Below are positions 25,050 to 33,414 of a stretch of DNA of 64,000 bases, piece by piece. The stretch's first letter is position 1, and each line of letters starts with the position of its first letter. The notes under the pieces were generated by a model. The model was not told the origin of the DNA. It did no database searches and saw only the letters and a program-made list of their open reading frames with translations. Origin of the DNA: Deltaproteobacteria bacterium (lineage in GTDB: Bacteria; Myxococcota_A; UBA796; GCA-2862545); NCBI GenBank assembly GCA_006226595.1, contig SBGP01000009.1, positions 91,483-155,482 of the forward strand, in the 5' to 3' direction. Made by a program: the position numbers and the translations under genes.

Positions 25050-25753
25050 TTCTTCTTGTCCCAGAAGCCCCGGAACAGCCGGCTGACGACACCCTGCTTC
25101 GGCTCTTCCTGGCGCTCGAGCGGCGGCTCGGCGGTGCGGCGCAGCGCCGCCAGACGCAGGTTGGCGCCGATGTCGTCGGCATCTCGCGCACGGTCGACGC
25201 CACCGGTGTAGGCCGAGACCTCGTCCGTAAGCTCGGAGAGCGCCTCGGGAAACACGAGGCCCTCCTCCTCTTGCACGTGCTCGTCCCAGAGGCGGCACAC
25301 GGTGAGGAACTCGCGGCGCACGGGCTCGATGAGTGCGGCCTCGAGGCGCACCGCGAGGACGCCCTCGCTGATCTGCCGGTGCTCGGCGACCATCTGGCGA
25401 ACCGGCGCCTTCAGACCGCCGCGGAGCGCGTCATTGCCGGTGCAGATGTGTCGGCAGCCCGGCAGGACCAGCGTCTGCTCTCGCTCGACATGCGAGACCA
25501 TCGGCCCCCGAACGCCGTCCCACAGCTCGCGCAGTCGACGGGGGGACACCTTGCGGGGAGCTCGCTGGGGCGCCGGCTTGGCCGTGCTGCCGTGCCGGGC
25601 GCGGGTCGGCGGAGGGGCCGCGGTCGCCTTCGGCGCGCGCTTGCCCGCCTCGTACTCGAGCAGCGCATCGTCGGCCTCTTCGAGAGCATCGAGCAGGCGA
25701 ACGAGGTCGACGTTCGCCAACTTGTCGATTCGCTCGACGACGTCCTGCTCCAC
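25046..25753 (-). CDS. Hemerythrin-like (HHE) domain protein
   Basis: A 235-aa protein. Residues about 80-185 show the helical His/Glu pattern of hemerythrin-type di-iron or heme-sensing domains: SHVEREQTLVLPG, VAEHRQI and DEHVQEEEGLVFPE. This resembles YtfE/RIC-type proteins that deal with damaged iron centres or sense oxygen/NO. The N-terminus is acidic and helical with a Pro-rich linker (45-75), the C-terminus is basic. Start GTG at 25751-25753 with GGAG about 8 bp upstream. The neighbouring Hpt gene on the same strand (78 bp upstream) suggests a signalling link. Metal binding is inferred from motifs. Confidence 0.75.
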   Translation of the reverse strand: MEQDVVERIDKLANVDLVRLLDALEEADDALLEYEAGKRAPKATAAPPPTRARHGSTAKPAPQRAPRKVSPRRLRELWDGVRGPMVSHVEREQTLVLPGCRHICTGNDALRGGLKAPVRQMVAEHRQISEGVLAVRLEAALIEPVRREFLTVCRLWDEHVQEEEGLVFPEALSELTDEVSAYTGGVDRARDADDIGANLRLAALRRTAEPPLERQEEPKQGVVSRLFRGFWDKKN

Positions 25754-25831
25754 GTGGGCTCCACTCGCGACGGGCGCGCTTCGGCTGCCCTAGTAACCCG
25801 CGAGACGGCTGCCGGGGCAGCGACACGGCGA

Positions 25832-26308
25832 TTAGCCGAGGTGGTCGTCCACGGCGACGCGCGTGCGGGACAGCGCAGAGTCGAGTCGCGCGAACAGCGC
25901 CTCGAACCGGTGCGCCTCGCCTGCCCGCGCGGCATCCTCCAGCGCGGCCGCGGACTCGCTGGCTGCAGGGAATCCCGCCGAGGCAGCGCCCCCCTTGATC
26001 GTGTGCGCGAAGCCTCGCACGGCCGTCGCATCACCGCTGGCCACCGCATCGCGAAGCTTCGAGACCTGGGCTGGCACGGTCGAGAAGAACGTGTCGGTCA
26101 CATGACGAACGAGGCTCGGATCGCCGAGCGATGCCAGCTCGGCGAAGCGCGCGGCATCGATGAGCTTTGGCTCCGCGGCGCCCATGCGAGACGCCAGACC
26201 CTGCACGGCAGCAACCAGCTCGTCCGGCGCGCCGGCGAGGTTGGGCACGGGAGCGGCCTTCGGACCGCTCTCCTTCATCCATCGGCTCAGCGCTGAGATC
26301 CAGGTCAT
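25832..26308 (-). CDS. Hpt-domain phosphotransfer protein
   Basis: A 158-aa protein with one histidine phosphotransfer domain (about 50-150). The phosphoacceptor is His102 in FAHTIKGGAASAG, with the Lys and paired Gly of the family. It would carry phosphate between a hybrid sensor kinase and a response regulator, neither of which is encoded here. The ATG at 26308 (MTWISAL) follows GGGGGA at about 8 bp and is preferred over an upstream start at 26341. It lies between the hemerythrin-like gene and a GGDEF/EAL gene on the same strand, consistent with a signalling cluster. Confidence 0.87.
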   Translation of the reverse strand: MTWISALSRWMKESGPKAAPVPNLAGAPDELVAAVQGLASRMGAAEPKLIDAARFAELASLGDPSLVRHVTDTFFSTVPAQVSKLRDAVASGDATAVRGFAHTIKGGAASAGFPAASESAAALEDAARAGEAHRFEALFARLDSALSRTRVAVDDHLG

Positions 26309-26516
26309 AGGCAGTTCCCCCAGGGGCTCCAAGACATCCACGAGTGCATCACACTCTCCAGGACTAACACCGTCAGAGCTGAAACCCCCCAGGCGTCGGA
26401 GCCACCGTCGAGCGGCAATCTAACAGGACGCTCCGGCCCTTTGCAGGCCGCATGATGCACGAAAACTATTTCGCGTGAACGAGGTCGCAAAGCAGGCGTC
26501 GCGGCGCGCATGGTCC

Positions 26517-28382
26517 CTAGAACAGCGGATCCTCGACCAGCAACGCCTCGGCTTCCCTGGCCTGTAGGGGCGCGGCGAACAGGTAGCCCTGTCCACGCTG
26601 CACCCCAAGCTCGCGCATGCGGGCGAGCTCGCCTTGTCCGTCGATGCCCTCGGCGGTGAGCGACAGGTTCAGGCTGTGGGCGAGGGCGACGATGGCCTGG
26701 ACGACCTTGTGGTCCTCGTCGCTGGACAGCATGGTCTGGGTGAACTGCTTGTCGATCTTCAGCGACTGCACGGGCAACCGCGTCAGGTACGACAGCGAGG
26801 ACCAGCCGATACCGAAGTCGTCGATGCACACGTGGGTGCCGAGGCGATTCAGGCGTCCAATCACCTCGCGGCCGAGCTCCGCATCCTCGAGTAGCGCGCC
26901 CTCGGTGATCTCGATGTTCAGGTCGGAGGAGCGCACGCGCGTCGCCCCGAGAATGGCGCGGGTCTCGCGGACCAGGTCCGGTCGCAGGAAGTGCCGAGCC
27001 GAGACGTTTACGTTCAGCGACAGCTCCCGATCCGGGAAGCGCTCCCTCCACTCGCGCAGCTGGCGGCAGGCCTTGAGCATGACCATGCGATCGATGCCGA
27101 CCACCATGCCCGTCTCTTCGGCGATGGGCAGGAACTCGTCGGGCGGGACCAGGCCTCGACGCGGGTGCCGCCAGCGAACGAGCGCCTCGAAGCCCGTGAC
27201 CCGGCCGGTCGGGAGGTCGATGACGGGCTGATAGAACACCTCGAACTCGTTGCGCTCGGCGGCCTTGCGCAGGTCGGTCTCGAGGCGAACGGCACTCACC
27301 GCGTCGCGCCGCATCTTCGCGTCGAACACGACGATGCCGCCGCGCTCGGCCTTGGCGGCGTACAGGGCGGTGTCCGCGTCGCGCAGCAGGTCGTCGGCGC
27401 GCTTGTAGTTCGGGTCGCTCATCGCGATGCCGACGCTCGCCGAGGTGAACAGCTCGAGCCCGTCGAGCACGACCGGCGCGCGAAGCTCCTCGATGACCTT
27501 GCGGGCCACCTCGACCACCTGCTGTCGACCCTGGGTGCCAACGAGCAGGATCGTGAACTCGTCTCCGCCGATGCGTGCGACCACGTGGTCTGGACCCGCG
27601 ACCGAGGCCAGGCGCTTGGCGAGCTCCTGGAGCAGACGGTCCCCGACGAGGTGGCCGTGGCCGTCGTTGATGATCTTGAACCGGTCGAGGTCGAGGAACA
27701 GCACCGAGAAGCGATGGTTCGGCGTGCGGCGGCTGCGCTGCAGCTGGTGCTCGAGCTGGTTGATGAAGAAACTGCGGTTGGGCAGGCCGGTGAGTGCGTC
27801 GTGGAGGGCGTCGTGAAGCAGGCGCTGCTCGTGCGCCTTCTGCGCGGTGATGTCGGAGAGGCTGCCCGCAAGGAAGCGCACTCGGCCGCGGGCGTCGCGG
27901 TGCAGGGCCGCGCGCACCGAGACCCACAGCCATCCGCCGCTACCGTGGCGCATCTGGTGCTCGACGTCGAGCACGCCCTCGCCCACGTCGATGTAGCGAT
28001 CGACGGTGCGCTGGATGCGGTCGATCTGGCGGCTGTGCACGCGACCGAACCAGTCGTTGGGCGTGCCCGTGAGCGGGGCTTCCCCGAGGCCGAGTACCTC
28101 GCGATAGCGCTTGGAGACGTAGAACGCGTCGCGGGACACGTCCCAGCACCACAGCACGTCGCTCGCCGCCTCGGCCGCGAGCATCATCGGGTTGCGCTCG
28201 GTGAGGTGCACGAGCTCGCGCCCGCGAGTCAGCGGCAGCCGAGCGCCATCCCCCTGGATTGGCTCACCGACGGTCTCCCCCGCTTCGAGTGCGGCCGCGT
28301 TTCCCGCGAGCACGAGGCCCTCGGCGTCCACGACTACCGCGGGCGCCGAGATCGCGAGCAGCAGTTGCTCAGGGCTCGGCAC
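26517..28382 (-). CDS. PAS-GGDEF-EAL protein (cyclic di-GMP turnover)
   Basis: A 621-aa cytoplasmic regulator. An N-terminal degenerate sensor segment (1-65) and one PAS domain with PAC (about 70-190) precede a GGDEF domain (about 200-365) with an intact GGDEF signature (RIGGDEF) and an EAL domain (about 375-620) with intact EAL (FEALVRW) and DDFGIGWSSL, so both synthesis and hydrolysis of c-di-GMP are possible. No membrane helix. The GTG at 28382 has GGAGG at about 8 bp, overlapping the 3' end of the amidase gene by 14 bp; the longer frame upstream is less well supported. Coupled to the amidase only by this overlap. Confidence 0.9.
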   Translation of the reverse strand: MPSPEQLLLAISAPAVVVDAEGLVLAGNAAALEAGETVGEPIQGDGARLPLTRGRELVHLTERNPMMLAAEAASDVLWCWDVSRDAFYVSKRYREVLGLGEAPLTGTPNDWFGRVHSRQIDRIQRTVDRYIDVGEGVLDVEHQMRHGSGGWLWVSVRAALHRDARGRVRFLAGSLSDITAQKAHEQRLLHDALHDALTGLPNRSFFINQLEHQLQRSRRTPNHRFSVLFLDLDRFKIINDGHGHLVGDRLLQELAKRLASVAGPDHVVARIGGDEFTILLVGTQGRQQVVEVARKVIEELRAPVVLDGLELFTSASVGIAMSDPNYKRADDLLRDADTALYAAKAERGGIVVFDAKMRRDAVSAVRLETDLRKAAERNEFEVFYQPVIDLPTGRVTGFEALVRWRHPRRGLVPPDEFLPIAEETGMVVGIDRMVMLKACRQLREWRERFPDRELSLNVNVSARHFLRPDLVRETRAILGATRVRSSDLNIEITEGALLEDAELGREVIGRLNRLGTHVCIDDFGIGWSSLSYLTRLPVQSLKIDKQFTQTMLSSDEDHKVVQAIVALAHSLNLSLTAEGIDGQGELARMRELGVQRGQGYLFAAPLQAREAEALLVEDPLF

Positions 28383-29799
28383 GCACCCATCCTCCGAGAC
28401 CGGCCTCGATCGCACGGGCCGCGGCAATCGTCCGGTGGTCGGCCCCGCGTGGCGCAAGGACCTGAACGGAGAGCGGCAAGCCGCGGCTGTCGAAGCCCGT
28501 GGGAACCACGGTGCCCGGGTACTCGAGCACGTTGAACAGCGCGGTGTACACGAAGTCGAAGGGCGTGCGGATCATGTCGTGATGCCGCGGCGCGGTGCGC
28601 GCATACGCCGGATGCAGGAGCACGCCGTCGTCGCCGAGCACGGCGTCGAGCTCGGTGCGCAGCGTCTTCGCGAGGTTCGCGTACCGGCGGTGCCGTCCCT
28701 GGAGCTTGCCGACCAGCGGCTCGGTGAGGAGCAGGGCGAGCACCATCGACTGGTGGCGGGAGCGGCCGACCGGGTAGCGGATCAGCTCGCCGAGAAGGTC
28801 ACGACGCCGTGCACCGACGAGCTCGCGGTAGCTGTTTCCGGGCTCCGAGGACAGCGCGCCCGTCCACATGTCGAAGCTCTTGCGCAGCTTGGGCGAGTCC
28901 CAGGTCTCGAGGCGCGCGCCGCGCTCGGCGAGCACCGCAGCCGCCTGCTCCACCGCACCGCTCACCGGTCCGGAGACGCGCGTGCGGCCGTGACGTGGCA
29001 ACACGATCACCCGCAGGCCCTTGAGGTCGACCTCTTCGGGCACGCCGAGCGCCATGGGGCGCGCGACCGGGTCGTGGCCGTCCGGGCCCGCGATCACGCG
29101 AAGCAACGGCATGAGGTCCTCGACCTTTCGCGCGAGCGGCCCCACGGTGAGGTACGCGTTCACCTCGCCCGAGCCACCGGGGAACTGGCCGCTGTTGGGG
29201 ACCAGGCGACCGGTGGGCTTGTGACCGACCGTGCCGCACAGGGCCGCGGGAATGCGGATGCTGCCGCCGACGTCGGCGCCGAGGTCGAAGGGCACGCCTC
29301 CCGCCGCGACCAACGCGCCCGACCCGCCAGAGCTGCCGCCCGGGGTGCGCCCGAGATCCCAGGGGTTGTTGGTGCGGCCGTACACCCGGTTCTTGGTCTC
29401 GGACCACAGCCCCGCCTCCGCGGCGTTCGTCACCCCGAGGCAGATCGCCCCCGCCTCGCGAAGCCGTGCGACCACGGTCGCATCCTCGCTGGCGATGTGG
29501 TGCTTGCGGCGAACCAGGCCCCCCGTCTGCGGCAGTCCGGTGACCGCGAGGAACTCCTTCACGGTGAACGGCACGCCGAGCAGCGGAGGAACGGCAGCCG
29601 CTCCCTCGCGCGCGAGCCGGTCCCCCGCCTGGCGCGCCTCGGCACGTGCCGCCGCGAAGCGATCGCACGCCAGCGCGTTGAGCTTGGGGTTCACCTGCTC
29701 GATGCGCTCGATGTGCGCATCCACGACCTGGAGCGGGCTGACCTCTCCCGAGCGAATGCGGTGAGAGATCTCGCGAACGGACTGATCGAGAAGGGACAT
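28369..29799 (-). CDS. Amidase signature-family amidase
   Basis: A 476-aa hydrolase with the Ser-cisSer-Lys triad of the amidase signature family: Lys81 (FTVKEF), Ser156 (PGGSSGGS) and Ser180 (DVGGSIRIPA). The closest flavour is the fatty-acid-amide-hydrolase/enantioselective amidase branch, not GatA, since no Asp-tRNA amidotransferase partners are near. Cytoplasmic, no signal peptide. Hydrolyses an amide to acid plus ammonia or amine; the substrate is not predictable. Divergent from the peroxiredoxin gene with 146 bp between. Confidence 0.9.
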   Translation of the reverse strand: MSLLDQSVREISHRIRSGEVSPLQVVDAHIERIEQVNPKLNALACDRFAAARAEARQAGDRLAREGAAAVPPLLGVPFTVKEFLAVTGLPQTGGLVRRKHHIASEDATVVARLREAGAICLGVTNAAEAGLWSETKNRVYGRTNNPWDLGRTPGGSSGGSGALVAAGGVPFDLGADVGGSIRIPAALCGTVGHKPTGRLVPNSGQFPGGSGEVNAYLTVGPLARKVEDLMPLLRVIAGPDGHDPVARPMALGVPEEVDLKGLRVIVLPRHGRTRVSGPVSGAVEQAAAVLAERGARLETWDSPKLRKSFDMWTGALSSEPGNSYRELVGARRRDLLGELIRYPVGRSRHQSMVLALLLTEPLVGKLQGRHRRYANLAKTLRTELDAVLGDDGVLLHPAYARTAPRHHDMIRTPFDFVYTALFNVLEYPGTVVPTGFDSRGLPLSVQVLAPRGADHRTIAAARAIEAGLGGWVRAEP

Positions 29800-29945
29800 G
29801 CGGGCTCCGAAGCGCGAGCCTACCTCGTTCCGGAGCCACCCGAAACGCCGTCACGACAGCGCGGACAGCATGTTTCCAGGCTGCCAAAAGACGAAGTGAA
29901 TGGCGTGTGTTACGGCCAGCCTCCGTTCCATCATGGAGGACTCTC

Positions 29946-30416
29946 ATGGCTCTCGCCGCCGGTACCGCCGCCCCCGACTTCACCCTCTTCCAGAGCAAGG
30001 GAGAGACCGTGACGCTCTCCGAGCTGCGCGGCAACAAGGTCGTGCTCGTGTTCTTCCCGGCTGCGTTCACCGGCCTGTGCCAGGAAGAGCTCTGCTCGTT
30101 CCAGGACGCGCTCGCGCAGTTCAACGACATGAACGCCAAGGTGCTCGGCATCAGCGTCGACGGCCTGTTCACCGTCATGGCGTTCAAGAGCCAGAACGGC
30201 CTCGAGTTCCCCGTGCTCACCGACTACAGCCGCAGCACCGTGCGCGCGTACGACGTCGCTCTCGACAACTTCGCGGGCATGGAGGGCTACACGGCCTCGC
30301 AGCGCGCGGTGTTCGTCATCGACGCCGAGGGCACCATCGCCTGGTCGTGGCAGGGTGCGAACCCGGGCGTGCTGCCGGACTACGACGCCGTCGCCGCCGC
30401 CGTCGCCGCGGCCTGA
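29946..30416 (+). CDS. Peroxiredoxin (AhpE-like)
   Basis: A 156-aa thiol peroxidase that reduces H2O2 and organic peroxides. The peroxidatic Cys is Cys45 in PAAFTGLC; Cys50 (ELC) is five residues later, where AhpE/BCP-like proteins sometimes have a resolving Cys. The active-site Thr (FTG) is present; the remaining conserved Arg is expected near the C-terminal half (SRSTVRAY). Start ATG 29946 is 5 bp after GGAGG. It stands alone and is followed by a strong intrinsic terminator, so it is monocistronic. Confidence 0.9.
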   Translation: MALAAGTAAPDFTLFQSKGETVTLSELRGNKVVLVFFPAAFTGLCQEELCSFQDALAQFNDMNAKVLGISVDGLFTVMAFKSQNGLEFPVLTDYSRSTVRAYDVALDNFAGMEGYTASQRAVFVIDAEGTIAWSWQGANPGVLPDYDAVAAAVAAA

Positions 30417-30430
30417 TCGCGCAAGGCACG

Positions 30431-30459
30431 AAGCCCCGGTCGCTCGCGGCCGGGGCTTT
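30431..30459 (+). terminator. Intrinsic terminator of the peroxiredoxin gene
   Basis: A perfect 9-bp stem (AAGCCCCGG / CCGGGGCTT) around a 10-nt loop, followed by a short T run, 14 bp after the stop codon. It ends the only clearly monocistronic gene of this part of the window. Confidence 0.8.
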
Positions 30460-30527
30460 GTCGTGGATCGAGGGAAGTTCCGGGGCCAGCGGGCCGCTCG
30501 TGACCAGCCTGCCGTCTCCGCCGACTG

Positions 30528-31829
30528 CTAGTCGCAGCTCAGGTCGCTGCGGGCGAGCATGCCGTTGATCTCGCGCTGGGTCTGCTCGTCGCCACTGCGC
30601 AGGGCCAGGCACAGGTGCGGCAGTGCCTCGGCCTGGCGCTCCTGGCGCCACAGGGCGTAGCCCAGCCCGTAGCTGGCCTCGGGATCGCCGACGCGCAGAT
30701 CGAGCGCCTGCCGGAAGGCCGACGCGGCCGACGCCGGGTCGCTGGACACCGCGCTCCAGCCCTGCTGGATCAGCGAGCTGTAGCTGCGGCCCGTCGAGGC
30801 CGAGGCCGACGGCGCGGGCTTGGGCGTGACCTGAATCGTGGGCCGCGGCGCAGTCACGGGCACGACCACCGGGACCGGACGGCGCACCGCTCCGCGAACC
30901 GGCGCCACCGGCTCTTCGCTCTTGGTCACCTTGATCACCGGGCCGGTCGGCTCCTTGCGCTTGGGCTCGGGCGGGAGCACGTCCGCGACGGAGGGCTCCT
31001 CGACCTCGACGGCGACGCGGCCATCGGAGCTGGTGATCACCTCGGAGAGGGCGGGCGTCTCGGCGGTGCGTGCCGGCACGAGCGTGGTCGCCGCCACGGC
31101 ACCCACGGCGAGGATGACGATGACCGCGAGGCCACCCACCGCGAGGAAGAGCTGCGTCTGCGCGCGCTCTTCGCGAGCGAGGACGTAGGGCCCGACCTCG
31201 TCCGCGGGCTCGAGCGTGCCCTCCATGGGGTACGCCGGACGAGTGACATCGTCGTCGAAGTCGGACGGGGGCGCCGGCGTCGGCGCGCTGGCCGCGCTCA
31301 TCTGCCCCATGGCCGAGGAGGACATCGAGGGGGCAGGCGAAGGCGCGGCCGCCTCGCGCAGGGACGACAGGTCCACGGCAGGCTCACCCTTGAGGGCGGA
31401 GCCGACCACGGGCATCGTCAGGCGCGGCGCTTCCTCGGTCCGATCGTTGTCCGAGAGGTTCGGCAGTGCCGGCCAGTCCTCGGTGAGCATCGGCGGCGCG
31501 AAGAACTCATCGGTGCGCGGACCCCGCTGGCGGCGCGGCGGCGGAGGCTGGCTCTCGACGTGGAACGGCAGCTCGTCGGTCGAGCCGACCGCGGTCGGCG
31601 AGTCCTCGGAGGTGAGCGTCATGCCGTCCATGACCTCGGTGCCACCCTCGACGGGCGCCCACTCGGTCGGCGCATCCTCGGTGTCGAGCGAGCGCACCAC
31701 CTCTTCGAGCTCCGACTCGGCCATGGTGACGGCACCGCACTGGGTGCACTTCTCCATCGCGAGTCCGCGGAGATCGATGGGTTGGGTCTGACCGCCGCAG
31801 CGGCCACATGTGTGTGGAGCGTGGCTCAC
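30528..31829 (-). CDS. Zinc-ribbon, membrane-spanning protein with C-terminal TPR-like region
   Basis: A 433-aa protein. N-terminal CxxC-x17-CxxC zinc ribbon (CGRCGG ... CTQCGA, residues 8-31), a long disordered Ser/Pro/acidic region (45-225), one transmembrane helix about 230-252, a Pro/Val-rich linker and, at the end (about 345-433), one or two TPR-like helices (FRQALDLRVGDPEASYGLGYAL). This layout is frequent in Myxococcota, often near motility or kinase genes; its function is not established. The start is GTG at 31827-31829. It is separated from the peroxiredoxin terminator by about 70 bp and transcribed towards it. Confidence 0.8.
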   Translation of the reverse strand: MSHAPHTCGRCGGQTQPIDLRGLAMEKCTQCGAVTMAESELEEVVRSLDTEDAPTEWAPVEGGTEVMDGMTLTSEDSPTAVGSTDELPFHVESQPPPPRRQRGPRTDEFFAPPMLTEDWPALPNLSDNDRTEEAPRLTMPVVGSALKGEPAVDLSSLREAAAPSPAPSMSSSAMGQMSAASAPTPAPPSDFDDDVTRPAYPMEGTLEPADEVGPYVLAREERAQTQLFLAVGGLAVIVILAVGAVAATTLVPARTAETPALSEVITSSDGRVAVEVEEPSVADVLPPEPKRKEPTGPVIKVTKSEEPVAPVRGAVRRPVPVVVPVTAPRPTIQVTPKPAPSASASTGRSYSSLIQQGWSAVSSDPASAASAFRQALDLRVGDPEASYGLGYALWRQERQAEALPHLCLALRSGDEQTQREINGMLARSDLSCD

Positions 31830-32045
31830 AGTGTCGCTTGTCCTGCCCTTCGCAGATTATCGCAGGCCAGATCCCGCCTGCACAGGCGATCTTCGCGGGC
31901 CTGCACCAGCGCAGGTACAGCGCGGATCCACAATTTGGTTTTTTCTGCGGGACGACGCGCCAAATGGCGCACGCTCGTCCCAGGCTTTCGCGAACCTGTC
32001 AGGAGAGTGCAACGCCCTTCCCGACCGATGAGCGCTGGGGGCGAG

Positions 32046-33326
32046 CTACCAGGCCTCGGGGTCGTGTGCCGGTGTGGCAAGATCCGCGACCGTCTTGATC
32101 GGCGCGAAGATGGCGGCGGGCATCGCGAGGAAGAGCGTGGTCCACCCCGCCATGCTCCCGTTCCACAGTCCGGGGTGCTCGATCACGTCCACGCTTCGGC
32201 CGCCCACCTGCTTGGTCGCGCGGAGCACGCGGGTGGCGTCCACGTAGGGCGCGAGGTCGATGCGCCCTCCGTCGAGGTCGCGAAGACACAGGGCGAGCTC
32301 GACCGGGTTGAAGTGGGTGGAGGCTGCAAGGATGGCGGCCTGGCCGGGATCGGCACGATCGATCTCCACGCCTTCGACAATTTGCAGCCCCGCCTCCGTC
32401 CAGAACGGGCCGCCCCCCGGCGCGCCCGTGTTCCGAACCATGCCGCACACCCGAAGTGGGCGTGCGAGCGCCGCGTCCACGTCGTCGACCTGCTCCCCCG
32501 TGTGATCGCGGAACCAGGAGCGCACGGCGTCCGGCCCCACGGCGCGAGCGTCGCGCAGGGCATCACGCGCGGCGACCAGCGTGCCGATCAGCTGCTTGCG
32601 GGCATCGAGCACCACACCCCTCGCCCCGTCGACGACCACGTTGTCGATGTTCTTCACGAGGACGACGTCCCCGTCCACCGCGCTCAGGTTCGCGAACAGC
32701 GCGCCATGGCCGCCGGGTCGGAAGCGTAGCCTCCCCTGCGCATCGCGCACTGGCTGTCCCTGGTGCACGAAGGGCATGTCCGTCGACGCAGCCTGGACCG
32801 AGAACGCGACGTCGACGTCGAGCCCGAGTCGCGCCGCAATCTCGGCCACGGCCTGCTCGAAGCGTGCGAGGTCGGCTTCCCCGACCGTGAAGTGCATGCG
32901 GATGCGCCCCGTGCCATCCGCCGCCAGCAGCCCGGCCTCTCGCAGGTGCTCCTCGAGCGGAGTGCGCGCGCCGTCGGGGTAGTCGTGCACCGGTACGAGC
33001 GCCTTCGGGAGCCGCGACGGGTCGAGTCCCTCGAGGGCCGCGGCGATGTGGGGGTAGCGGGCCAGCGCCTCCGCATCGAGGCTCGCGGCGAGCCGGGTCG
33101 AGGCACCGCTCGCGGGGATGAAGCTCGTGATCCGCCCCTGCCGGGCCGCTCGCTCGGCGAGTGGCCGCAGGTCCACGTCGGACGCGAGGATGCCGTCTCC
33201 GGGCGTTGCGGGACGAAGCAGCCGCACGTAGCGCACGGGTCGCGCCAGGGTGTCGAGGGCCGATCGCACCGCGTCCAACGAGCGTCCCTCCTGCTGGATC
33301 TGCACCAAGTCCGCGTCGGTGAGCAT
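32046..33326 (-). CDS. DUF4301-like protein (nucleotidyltransferase-like fold)
   Basis: A 426-aa protein. The segment ITSFIPASGASTRL (about residue 78) recalls the glycine-rich nucleotide-binding loop of sugar-nucleotidyltransferases, and the whole pattern, including FRPGGHGALFANL, FVKNIDN-like VLVKNIDNVV and HFNPVELALCLRD, matches what I remember of DUF4301, a family known mainly from Bacteroidota. Catalytic activity has not been shown. ATG 33326 has a strong Shine-Dalgarno (GGGAGGAG) immediately upstream; the reading frame upstream is a shadow that runs through the operator. Divergent from the CrtI-like gene across an 88-bp region with the phased operator. Confidence 0.7.
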   Translation of the reverse strand: MLTDADLVQIQQEGRSLDAVRSALDTLARPVRYVRLLRPATPGDGILASDVDLRPLAERAARQGRITSFIPASGASTRLAASLDAEALARYPHIAAALEGLDPSRLPKALVPVHDYPDGARTPLEEHLREAGLLAADGTGRIRMHFTVGEADLARFEQAVAEIAARLGLDVDVAFSVQAASTDMPFVHQGQPVRDAQGRLRFRPGGHGALFANLSAVDGDVVLVKNIDNVVVDGARGVVLDARKQLIGTLVAARDALRDARAVGPDAVRSWFRDHTGEQVDDVDAALARPLRVCGMVRNTGAPGGGPFWTEAGLQIVEGVEIDRADPGQAAILAASTHFNPVELALCLRDLDGGRIDLAPYVDATRVLRATKQVGGRSVDVIEHPGLWNGSMAGWTTLFLAMPAAIFAPIKTVADLATPAHDPEAW

Positions 33327-33363
33327 GCTCCTCCCTGGGGAGTCGCTAACATTGGCATCCGCC

Positions 33364-33400
33364 ATAACGGTCGTTATAACGACGCCCATAACGACCGTTA
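33364..33400. promoter_or_regulatory. Phased TetR-type operator array
   Basis: Three direct copies of ATAACG start at 33364, 33376 and 33388, exactly 12 bp apart. Two of them form palindromes TAACG-n2-CGTTA (33365-33376 and 33389-33400, centres 24 bp apart) and the middle one overlaps the perfect palindrome CGTTATAACG (33372-33381). The sites lie in the divergent region between the DUF4301-like and the CrtI-like gene, and a TetR gene follows the latter, so autoregulated repression of one or both sides is likely. Confidence 0.75.
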
Positions 33401-33414
33401 CAAACGGAGAGCAG

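Noticed and set aside
27014..28535. Several long frames opposite the GGDEF/EAL and amidase genes
   Set aside because: They have biased composition and no start or ribosome-binding support, and the coding strand has intact catalytic motifs.
33250..33414. N-terminal extension of the CrtI-like frame across the operator
   Set aside because: It would translate the phased repeats, and the FAD fold begins exactly at the ATG at 33415.
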